A stretch of 64,000 nt of DNA from Blattamonas nauphoetae (taxonomy: Eukaryota > Preaxostyla > Oxymonadida), in the NCBI GenBank assembly GCA_033064195.1, contig JARBJD010000376.1, forward strand, positions 1 through 64,000, given 5' to 3'. This document shows positions 35,546 through 46,600 of this stretch, one piece after another. Made by a program: the position numbers and the translations under genes. Below the pieces are notes generated by a model, which did no database searches, had not been told where the DNA came from, and saw only the letters and a program-made list of their open reading frames with translations. Each line of letters opens with the position of its first letter. The first letter of the stretch is position 1.

Positions 35546-36797
35546 TGCGAGTGGAACAGCAGTGGCCGTTGTGCGCAGTCCATCCGCTCCTTCTTTTGCG
35601 GACAGTCGATCGGAAGGAGCGGCTCCACGCCTGTCACAAGAGTGTGCAGATCCGCTCAGTTGTTCAGTCCAAGCACGAGGTAGGTGGAGGAGTTCTTGTT
35701 CCTCTTCAGACATCTGCATCTCCCAAACTTGATGCTCTCCAACGACATCGCCAACAACAACGACGCCAGTGCGTGTCGACAGAGGGGAGTCGAGTGGTGG
35801 AAGTGCGTTTGGTCGGATCAGCCGACGAGCGATGCAGTTCACTCCCTATTCCAGCAGAGGAACGAGATGGCTGGCCATTCCAGTTCCGATTGGGCCAGCC
35901 GAGTTGTGGACTCCATTCTGTCGTTTGGAGTGGAATGGACGGCGATCGGAAGAGAGTGACGACAGTGTTGAGAAGAGAGCTCGTTTGGAGGAGTGTTGGC
36001 GTGATGGAGTTCCTCATCGTCTGAAAAGCGATTCAACGCATGCACAGTCCAAAGGGCGAGAAATCGTGCGATCATTCAGCAATCCAAGAGTGACATCTGC
36101 AAAGCGCCTCGAGGTCTTGTCCGATCCTTCCCTTCCGGTCATTGACTATCCAACTTGGGTATGTCCAGAATCGACATCAGAGAGGCATTTGAGGGACCTG
36201 ATGAGTCGCATTGTCGCTTCGAGAAAAGGACACGCTGTTGAACGGATGTAACCAATTGCGCAACATGTTGCTCCATCCCCGACGATGTATCATGCAGAGT
36301 TGTCCCCGAGTGGACCAACGGAGTCATCTGAGGTTGCCTGGATTCTTCGATTTCGGCGGGCAGTTTTCGCCATGGCTCCAGGAACGAGATTAATGAGTGA
36401 GAGGAGAGTCAACAAGCGGGATGATCATGAAACAAATTGTGGGTGGCTGTGGAATGGCAGGAGTGTGGGGTGCATCCCATTTCGACGAGATAAACAGGAT
36501 GGTTTCTGAGATGGTCCAAAAGTCGAGATGGGGAAAGATAATCTGGTCACAATGCATCGTTCAGGGACGTCAGGAATTGTTTGGAGAGCGGACGGTTGAC
36601 GATGTGACAGTCAAAGACAGTCGCGTTGAGAACGACGAACCCAAAAGAGCAAGCCACTTCTGGACGATTGGAGGCCATCCCAGAATCTGTTCATCTGCAC
36701 CAGCAATCAGAGCATTACCAGCATCCGAGGAGAGTCCGCAGAAATCATTGTGGAGTCATTCGAGAGAGGCAGTTTCGACGCGTCATTAGAGATGCAA
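35546..36797 (+). other. Decayed coding-like region between ARM-like copies B and C
   Basis: Several overlapping open frames in both strands show no family. The last part (36,511-36,790) duplicates 14,790-15,060 and is likely the end of a decayed gene converging on the ARM-like copy. Composition (GC-richer than the transposon zone) is like that of host genes, so the stretch is probably old host coding sequence. Confidence 0.4.
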
Positions 36798-37774
36798 TCA
36801 TCGAAGCTTTTTCACATTCAGTCCCAGAGATTGCGAGATTGACTGGCATTTATCGTCAACACTGCGACCATATTTTCCGTTCTTGTCGTTCAACAGCTTC
36901 TGTTCGAGTGTGTCTTCGAAGCCTTCCGAAAACAGAGCTTGCATCATCCGTTTCCCAGATTGGGAGACTTCCTGGCCTTCTTCAGTCCATTCTCCGAGTG
37001 AATAGTTGATATCGTTGAGAGGAAGGCAGAGAGCAGAATCATTTTCGATGAACGAGAGATAACTTGAGAATGCCATCTCAATCGGAGATGCGAGAACAAA
37101 TTCCAATGTTGGACGATGAAATGGGCAGATTCGAAGGAGTACGGTCAAAAGAACCATGAACGAGTTGAACAAGTCTCCATATAGGTTGTTCCGATTTGAG
37201 ATCAGAAATGTCACAAATTGTGAGGATGGAAGCACGACCTTCTGAAAGATCATTTCAAGATGGCTGAATATGTCGGCTGCAGTGATGCCAAGCACCCGGA
37301 GAGATCCTGGATGTGCGAGGTCAACGGATGTGTCGATGATCCAGATGAGTTGTTCGAGAATCATTTCATTTCCTGAAATTGGCAGTGTGTATGGTTGAAC
37401 TGTTTCGAAGATATTGGTGACGAGATCTGACTCCAACAGACGATATCGAATGCTGTCTGAAGTCCATTCAAAAGTCTTGTCCAATTAAGAGAATGCAGCT
37501 GCAACCACTGTTGAGTGGGGAGATGAAAGCAGAGTGGCAATGCTCTCAACAAATGGGCAGCCTTGGCTTGAAGGGTTAGATCAAGAGGATATTCTTCCTT
37601 TACGAAGGTAACAAGCGAACAGTAAATCTTCGATTTGTCTTTGAAAGAATATATTGTGTTTGCATCGAAAAGTAGGAAAAGGTCTTGTAATGGGTGCTCA
37701 GTTGAAGATGAGACCTGGGAAAGAGTCACATAGGCATCATTGGGAGTGTTTACTAAAACCGGTTCATCTTCCAT
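36798..37774 (-). pseudogene. ARM/HEAT-like family, copy C (deletion, frameshift, stop)
   Basis: The copy starts at 37,774 (M-E-D-E-P-V-L-V-N-T) and follows copy A for ~75 residues. It then lacks about 50 residues, changes frame into S-I-A-T-L-L-S-S-P-H-S-T-V-V-A-A, meets a stop, and continues from D-K-T-F-E-W-T to the normal C-terminus (S-G-K-R-M-M-Q-A-L-F-S-E-G-F-E-D-T-L-E-Q) without the frameshift seen in copy A. It shares the downstream duplicated segment with copy A, so whole blocks were duplicated rather than only the gene. Confidence 0.65.
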
Positions 37775-38238
37775 GGCTCGGAAGTTTGGATCATCCCATG
37801 GGAAATCTCATTTGAGTTCAAAATTGCCCGGGCCTTTTATTACATCTGACTTTTTTCGTTTTCTTCCATTATCTCATTGTCGATCCAACCACATCATTTG
37901 TCGAAACAATCGAATGCTTCCAACTCAGACACACTCGACCGTTTCAAATACTGGTGGAACTGGTCACACCTCCGAAGAACTGGTTTGGATCTTCGTCGAC
38001 GCATTTCAATCAACGCACGGGACTTTGTTTCGTGATCCATATTCGTTCATTTTTCTATCCATTTAATACCCTTCTATCTCTTCTCATCCATTATTCATTT
38101 TTGTCATTATTTCCTTTCAGATGGAGGAATTCGGGAGATGTAAAAGTGAGTTCAAGACTGGCGATAAAACTGTCCAATTCAAGATCGCTCATTCTGTCTT
38201 CAATATCCTCACATCAGGTCTGTCCCATGCTTTCCTCA
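37775..38238. other. Intergenic stretch, nothing recognised
   Basis: T- and C-rich sequence with short plus-strand frames and no family resemblance. Confidence 0.4.
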
Positions 38239-38715
38239 TAGTCCCCGGATAAACCCGGTAAGTCGGATAAACCCGTTCCCAACATACCACACTTCACATT
38301 GAAACTTTTATTATGACGACTGATATGTTGCGCTTGAAAGAAAGTTATTGTTCGAATTCTGAAATGATTTGTCCCCTGTTCAGATGTTTGATCGAGGTCT
38401 ATGGGTCATTTCAAATCGATGAATGACCAGCCACGACACCCTGTATGTGATGCTGAGTACAAAGAGGTTGTATCTCAATGTACCATCCCTTGGACGCCTG
38501 GGAAGACATTGGCTAAGTTCCGAGCACATTTCGACTTTCACTTTTCTCATTCCATTTCACAATCATTCTTTCAACAGTGACTCCTGTTTTAAAAATAATG
38601 AAAAGAGTAATGGACGGGAAGTGGAAGGATAATTTTAGTGAAGAGGGGGGACTGCTATGCTCATGTGGAATGGTTAACGGGTATATCCGCTCTAACGGGT
38701 TTGTCCGGGTACTAT
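38239..38715 (+). mobile_element. ~477-bp TA-target miniature transposon
   Basis: The ends form an imperfect ~38-bp inverted repeat. The left end reads TAGTCCCCGGATAAACCCGG and the right end, reversed, TAGTACCCGGACAAACCCGT. Each is followed by a second block GTCGGATAAACCCGTT or AGCGGATATACCCGTT. The element begins and ends with TA, as expected for Tc1/mariner-type insertions. The interior has no coding capacity. It lies just upstream of the SPRY-like gene. Mismatches between the ends suggest moderate age. Confidence 0.65.
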
Positions 38716-38801
38716 CAACATTTTTGAATTATTTGCGAACATATCATTCCGATTTGGATTGTTTATTTTTTCTGCATTGTGATATCTCAGAACAAACAAA
38801 A

Positions 38802-40439
38802 ATGAAAGAACGAAGTGAGATTGGGATTCGGAGTGGATTGTTGGAGAGATTTTCGGAACGACTTTCCTCGGAATGTGCATGCACTCTTTCTGTGTGTCTC
38901 TCTTCTTCTCTCCATATGATGATATTTCTGATTCTCTTTGTGATTCTCTTTTTCATTGATTTTGTGATGGATTGTGTGTGTTCAGGCGATTCTATCGAGT
39001 GTGATTGGAGTGATGGTGACATCGGTGTCGGAAGGACGACCTCGACTTCGGAGTGACTTGATTCCTTCTCTCCTTGTGCTCTCCTCCGTCTGTTCCTCTC
39101 TTTCTTCATTTCTTCTCTATCTCCTTTTCTTATTCTCAATGTGATTGCTTGGTTGATCAGCATGCAGACAGTTCCTTGTCGACACCAGCCACACACTCCA
39201 TCTGGTCTGCTCTCGTCTTTCTTCTTCATCATTCTTTCCTCTCTTCTCTCTCTCAAACTGTTTTGCTTTCTTGTCCTCATTGTTGTTTCTCGTTCGTATT
39301 TATAGTCTTCTGTGTGGAGATCGTCCTTCGTCGATGGAAATTGAGGGAATATTGAATTCGGGAATTGTCGAGAGACTTTGCACTCGAATTGAACGTGAAA
39401 GTGAGTCAGTGGATACTCTGCCGACACTTCTTGTTTTGGACCGATTATGTTGTGGATTGAGCGAAGGAATGGACAATCTGAAATCGAATTCAACTGACAA
39501 AACAAGTTCGAACGAAGCCGATCTGTTCTCACTGACTCGTCGCTGTGGATTCGCCCTTTCCCGAATTGAGGAAGCAGTTCTGACACTCGAGAAGGGAGTC
39601 GGTGGACAGTTGGATTGCGATCTTCGATCCATCCGACAAAAAAAGAGATTGGATCGATTGGGATTGATTTGGCAGCTGTTCGGAGAGAGATGGAAACAGA
39701 AAGAGAGAAAGAGAGGAAAGAGCTAGAGATGGAGAAAGAAGAGTTCTCGAGGAAGATGAGAGAGATAGAAGAGATGAAGAGGATGAACGAAAAATGGATT
39801 GAAGAAGGACGACAGAGGGAGAAAGAGAAGAAGAGAGAAGAAGAAAGGAAGAGAATTGAAGAAGAACGACGAAGGAATGTGAAGGAAGGAGCGACAGCCA
39901 TCGAAGTGTTCCAACAAGACAATTTCACTCTCACTGGAAATGTGTTCACAAAAACAGGAGGTAACACCAACCACCATCTTCTCTCGCATTCATTCGGAGC
40001 AGTTGTCGTCCGAATCACTTGCATCATTCGAATGATTGACGCAGAGTTTGATTTTGGGTTGATTTCGACACATCGAACTGAACCGGCAAAGACTGCACAG
40101 AAATGGTTCGGAAACATGAAAGGAGGAGCTGGATGGGTCCTTCGTCAATCACATCGGAGTGTGTTTCAAAATGGAAAAGAGTCACACAAAGGATCAGCAT
40201 GCAAAGCAGGAGCAGTTGGGCAGCGAGTGGTGATGGAGGTAGATGGACGAGAAGGAAAGAGAACGTTGAAGCTGTCACAAGATGGAGAGACACAGCCAGT
40301 CTTCTTCTCCAACATTCCTGTCCCCTTCCGATTTGCTATCTTCCTGCTTAATCACACTTGTTCAGTTGAGATTGTGTCATCAGAAGTGTTGAACGAGGCG
40401 ACGATGGTTGGAGGGAGTTTGGAAGTTGTGATGGACTAA
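38802..40439 (+). CDS. Coiled-coil and SPRY-like domain protein, spliced model uncertain
   Basis: The plus strand encodes, in pieces, an ARM-like helical N-terminal part (R-S-G-L-L-E-R-F-S-E-R-L from 38,802; G-I-V-E-R-L-C-T-R-I-E-R-E around 39,365), then a strongly charged coiled coil (E-K-E-R-K-E-L-E-M-E-K-E-E-F, 39,690-39,890), then a ~175-residue beta-rich domain (F-T-L-T-G-N-V-F-T-K-T ... F-D-F-G-L-I-S ... G-W-V-L-R-Q) of SPRY/lectin-like appearance ending at 40,439. At least one intron is likely in 38.9-39.3 kb. The switch between the ARM-like and coiled-coil frames coincides with a run of seven A at about 39,640, so a one-base indel there, real or technical, is likely. Exact exons are not determined. 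The next gene starts 197 bp downstream. Confidence 0.55.
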
Positions 40440-40636
40440 ACGGAACTCTCTTCTCTGTAAACTCGCTTTCACTACACTCCTCTTCATTCTCGTTGGTCTT
40501 CAAAAACAGTTTGTGGATCAGTTCATTCATGAAAATGGTCACTCAGTCAGAAATCATGGCCTGATGGAGAGTTTAAGAAAGACCCTTTCTTTTATTTCTC
40601 ATCACAATCAGGAATCGCTGAAGAGACTGGATTTTG

Positions 40637-43600
40637 ATGATCCTCCTTCTTCTCCCTCTCTTCCTCCAATCATCATACCCATCACCTCTTCAACACAACA
40701 TCGTCTCCGGAATCCCACTCGAAACGATTCTACCAAACAGGAAGCAGAACTCCGAACAATCAGCCTCAATTACCACATCTCCCCTCCCAAATGGTGAATA
40801 CTATGCTGATTCTCTTCTTTTGGAATCGGTTTCGCTAATTCTGAATGGGGACGAGAGAACAAGCCTTCATCATTCTCCCTCGACACAATGGCAGAATACG
40901 CAGAATGACCACTCTTCGAGAAACCCCCAGAAGTCATGGAGAAGATCTGGAAGCATTCTTGAATTGGACAATTCAACAGTTTCAATGACATCAATATCTG
41001 CGTTTTTGAGCCGAAACGGGAACTCAAAAACCGGAATTGGAGGAAATGCCTTTGGCCGATATTTTGGAGGATCACTGGCCACCCTCACCGCATCGTCGAT
41101 GTTTGTGTCTGGCTGCACTTTATATTTGGACGGGACGGCTTCTCCGTTCATTCTGAAACCATCGTCATTCGACAACGCGCCATCCACGGTCGAGCTGGTC
41201 CACACCAAAATTATTGCTTCAGACGCTGTGATGGGGTCAGTGAGTGAGATTGAATCATCCGACACACCATGTCTGTTCGATATTGTGGTTTTCTCGACTG
41301 ATCTGGACTCGATTTGTGTGATGGGTGGAAATAGTCTCTCGTTCCGCCATTCGCTCAACAGAAATACCGATTCGACCTCATTTTCGACGGTTTCATCGTC
41401 GTTAGTATCGAATTCGTTCACAAACGTGACGTCCTCATCAAACCACCATTCTCTCGAGACTTCTGCTCTTTCCCAGCGATGTATTGGATCGACCATCACC
41501 AAATCAGTCGGGGCGCTTCAGGGGACGATTGTTTCCGACTTCAACTCTGGCGGGTCGCTTCTCTGCTCAAACACAACGTTCGCCAAATGCACTGCCACAC
41601 CGACTATCAAAAAGGATGCTATCGTCCACAAGTCATTCAACGTGTTCTTTTCGAACTATTTCAAATCCTTCCGTCCCGAATTCCGCTTCGAAGACACACA
41701 TTTCTCAGGCCAGAAACAACACAAGTTTACGTCGCTGAGACATTACCAGAACACCTTCCCAGTTGATCCCTTGGCCATTTTTGCCACGAGTGCCTCGCCA
41801 ATCATTTTTTCGCATTGCTCATTCAGCGAACTCGTCAGAGATCCAGACGATGACGACTTCAGCGGGGGACTGGCCATCTTTCTCCGAACACCCGCCCCTC
41901 TGACCGTCACCTCCTGCTCGTTCACCGACATTCACAGTGAAAGGAGTGGAGCAGCGATTTGCTCAGAAACCGTGTTCGATAACCTTCTTGCCACACTCGT
42001 CATCGAAAACTCCACTTTCACTCGATGCCAAGCGTCTGGTGATGGTGGAGCGATGTTCTATCAATACGAAGGGCTGATTTCGATCACATCGTCGTCCTTT
42101 CTCGAAAACAGTTGCTCTGGATCTGGTGGTGCTTGCTTTTCGTATGGATGTGATTATTCGTTCTGTCGATTTGAGGGGAACAGTGCGAACCGAGGAGGGG
42201 CGATTTTTGGGACGGAACGCACGTCGATCCGATTCTGTCATTTCAAGAACACGAAAAGTGGAGGAGATTGGTATTCCTGGAGCCCTATTGAGATGGCGTT
42301 CGGGTGCACGCGGTCGGGGGATTGGACAGAGGGGTCGGAGGTTGTGGTGATGGGGAATGGAGAAGGAGAGGAGTGTTCAGCGTCGCAGCCGTGCCAAACT
42401 CTCGCGACAGGACTGAAGAAAGCATCAATGACTGGAAAGGACATCATTCACGTGGGATCAGGGTGGACAGGTTCAACGACGATAGAACAATCATCTGGTC
42501 ATCTGACGCTTCGAGGTTACTATCAACTGGAGGAAGGATGCACAAACCCACACACTCCCACTTCATCGTTCTCAATCACAGTTGGACAAGTTTCAGACTT
42601 CACTTTGGATTCCCTCTCACTCTCCCCTGCTGATGGCATTCCGCTGTTGAAAAGCGAGTCGAATGGAGGAAGTATCCAAATGACCAATATCCAAATTGCG
42701 AACATCATCGGAATCACCGCTCCTCTCTTCGTCTTCTCCACAGGCTCACTCACAATGTCGAACTCTCGATTCGAGCATCTTTCCCAAATCACAGGCAATC
42801 TCATCTCAATTTCGGGTCCAGCGTATATGTCACTCGACTCTGTTCTCTTCCGAAACATCGACTTGTCATCAGCTCTGTTCATCGTCTCTTATGGAGGATC
42901 GTTGACAATAAGCCAATGCCTGTTCCACACGATCACTCGCACTGAAGGAAGCGGTGCTGCTGTCATCGATATGAATGACTGTCACTCTCTCGAAATCTCG
43001 TCTTCCACCTTCTCACATTGCCACTCGATGGATGGACAAGCAGGAGTGTTTACCGTCACTCGGTGTGAATCCTCTCATTTCGCGATCTCTGCATTCTTCA
43101 TCAACAACAAAGGCAAGACAGAAGCCGACGCTCACGACATCTTCTACACCGGATTCGGTCCAGAAGACCTTCCTTGGTCGTCATCAACAATCTCTTCGTT
43201 CAGTGATTTCCCACAAGTTGCAAGCAGCCATGGCCTCACTGGAACTCTTCCAGTTTTCTCGACATTCAGCATTGTTGATGAGGAACACGTCACTTCATCT
43301 GATCTGAGCTATCAACCTACTCTCTTCACCAAAGACCTCAGATTCGCCGATATCGGGCAATCATTGCTGGTCCAGAATATAATTAAGCTCTTTCTTGACA
43401 CACCATCTGAAGATCCAATTGTCATCAAGCCTGTCCACATGTCGTCGTCGACCCTCACACTCCAGGCACCAACAACAGCATTCAAGCCGCATCTCCAACA
43501 ATCACCAGAATCTCAGGGTTCGTTCTTCGTCGTGGAAGGAAAAAGCAATCTCTCTTTGCTCTCTCTCTTCATCATCGTCACATCTGGCGAAACTGAACCG

Positions 43601-46600
43601 CTCATCAAAATTGACTTGGAGTCTTCAGCTCGACTTTCACATTGTCTGATCACATCTGACGGTTCTGTCATTCGCAGGTCAATTGTTCAATCGTCTGGCG
43701 ATCTCCAAGTGTCTGATTCAACGCTCTTCGATCTCACATTCGACAACCATTCCTGTTTTGAATGTCTCGATGGACACTTTTCATTGACAACAGTCGAATT
43801 TTTCAGTACATCGTGTGCCTCCAACATCACCACAACTGGCGACGGCGCATTCCTGAATGCCCAGAACTGCATCGTCGATCTCGGCGGGTATCATTTCTTC
43901 GATTGCCACGCTCGGAATGGCGGTGTAGCGTTCTGTCAAGCTTGTTCGAGTCTGAGTGCCAATAGCGAGGTCTTTGTCGGATGTTCAGCGACTCAGAATG
44001 GAGGAGCGATTGCAATCCAGTCTTTCATTCCGTCTGCAGAGGTGTCTTTTATGATGAGTTGTTTCGTCAATTGTTCGGCGGAGCTCGGAGGAGGTCTCTT
44101 CGTCAACAGCTCTGACTTCAAACGTCTGGGATTGAGCCAGCCTTGGACTGCGTGGGTGTTTGGTCACTCCACACCTCTCCCAATCTTTTTGGATTGTTCC
44201 GCGTCGAAAGGGGCATGTGCATACTTCGATGGAGTCTGGTCTGTAACGGACTGCTGCCATCTGAGAAATCTCGTCGTGTCAAACGGTGGTCTGCCATCGA
44301 CCAGTCAGGATTTCTTCATCTCTGCATCTGTTGCAGAATCCTTACCTGAATTTGAGCAGATCATGAAAATGATGAAGTATACGTGTTTCTCGATGAGCAG
44401 TCAATACATTTCAGACTCAAGTCCATCCAAGCTTGTGGAAATTGAAGGGGGGAGTGTCCCATCGTGGAACTTGTACCGCCCAATACTCGTCCTCCAGCCA
44501 AATCACTACGATGACTTCTGTCAGTTGGACGTACGGATCGTGTGTTCTTCGATCCATCGGCTTCTCGGCTTCTTCCACACCAAAAACGAGGATGGGGAGT
44601 TCGTCCAGGTCCCCATCTTTCTGGAAAGTAGCGTATCCTTCTTCGAGACGGGAGTGGTTCGCTCTCAATCTGCCATCTTCAAAACAGACACAAACAGCAA
44701 CCATCTTGATCCAATCCAGTTTTTCTTTCCTTCCTCTTTCTGGAAGCACGACTCGTTCTTTCTTCGAGTTGAGAAAGATGGAACCGCAGAACTATCGTCC
44801 ATTTCGTTCAGCTGGGAAGCCGATCTTGGCTTCTGTGAAGTGGTGGATGAGTCAGGAAGGATGGCGATCACTTCGAGCACCTTCGACGTGAACACCGATC
44901 TGACACATTCGCTGGTTGTCTGCTCTGCTGGCACACTCGTCATCGCTCAATCAACATTCACATCGACAGACTCAGCCATTCTCGTCAAATGTCCACTTGT
45001 CGCCTCTTTCAGACTCTCCTCCCTCTTTTCCAACACAGTCACTGAGTCATTGATGGTTGAAATGGACACTGTGACATTTTCAGCTCTGACGATGCATGAA
45101 AGTGTGGATGAGGTTGTGCATTTGGAAGGAGCCGACTCTCTCCGCATGAAGAAAGTGAGTTTCAAGACTGTGTTGTGTGAATCAGAAGAAGCAGTTCGGA
45201 TTGTTGTAGTTGGCTCGGACTTGGGAGGAGTGATTGAATATGTACCAGAATCAGACTTCCCACAACAAGGAAGTGGAGTAGATGGATTGTACAGATCACT
45301 GGATCTCTCAGAACCTCTCTCGAGTGCCTTTCGTGCCCCCACTCTCCTCTTCTACCTCCACCGCACGACCGCAGAGAAGATTATTGTGAGTTCGGATGGT
45401 CGAGATGGTGTATGGTGTGGTAACTCATCGTTCCCCTGTCTCAGCCTGAACGAGGCCGATGCTCATCTCCAACCAGGTTTTCCTTCGCGAATTGTGGTAG
45501 CGAAGGGAACAGTGCTAAAGTCAGAGCTCGATCTCACGCAGGACATCACTGAAATCAAAGCGATGGGAGGGGAGAAGAGTCATGTGGAGGTGTGGAAAGA
45601 TGGGAGTCTAGTGAACCAAGCGGACACACTCACTCATTCTCTGACTCTGGAATCGCTTATCTTCTCTCTCTCAGTTGGTCGGATGACACCTCTTCTTGTG
45701 TCTCGGAGTGGACTGCTGTCTCTGGCGAGCTGTTCGTTCGTCTCGTCAGATTCGTCCTCATTGGCCTCGAAACTGGTTGAGGTGAGTGGAGGGTCAGTGA
45801 AGATGGCCGAAACAGACTTCACTCTCGTCTCTTTCTCAGGCACTCTTCTCTCGTTCTCCTCATTCGTGTCTGTCTACCTTCAACATGTGTCACACAGATC
45901 GTGTTCTCCACACCCACTGATGCTGTTTGAAGGGAAAGACACATCGTCAACTGTTGAAATGCGAGACTGCGTTTTCAAAGGCGAGCCAACACAAACAACT
46001 TCGGCAAATCAGGACGATGTGATCTGTGAGTGGGAGAATGGGTTGATTGTGATTGAGAATTGTTCATTCGATGGATTCTCATCAAAATTCTCTCATCTTC
46101 CGATTGGAGCTCTTCGTGCCATCGATTCGTCTGTCTCTCTGACAACGAGTCAGTTCGAACTGAATGGACTGCGTGCCTCCTCATTTCCTTCTCTGAGCTG
46201 GAACATCGCTTGCACAGGCTCGAGCGTGATTGAGTTGGATTCGTCGTCTTCAGATGTGTCCACATCTCATTGGATCTCAGCGTCAGAATTGTGTGTTGTG
46301 AAGCGAAGTGACGAATCACAGATTTCTGAACCGTTCTTCGTACCAACACTCTCACTCGACGCTTGCTCATCGACCTATTCATCGACGACGAAGCATTATT
46401 CAGTTGTGATTTCTGGCTCAACTCTTATCCCGTGTGGTCTTTCTCTGATTGTGTTTGAAGTGAACAACGGCAAAGAAGGGAAATCTCTCCCTTTTGTTCT
46501 TCCCTCATCATTCGCTTCTCATCACAACGAAACATCCATCTCGCTCGAGCTTAACGCATCGTCGTTGAAAGAACTGGACTCGACCTTTGCTTGGAACGCG

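Noticed and set aside
38744-40117. 457-codon minus-strand frame opposite the SPRY-like gene
   Set aside because: It lies opposite purine-rich coiled-coil coding sequence and translates as low-complexity serine/phenylalanine sequence; the plus-strand protein is the convincing one.
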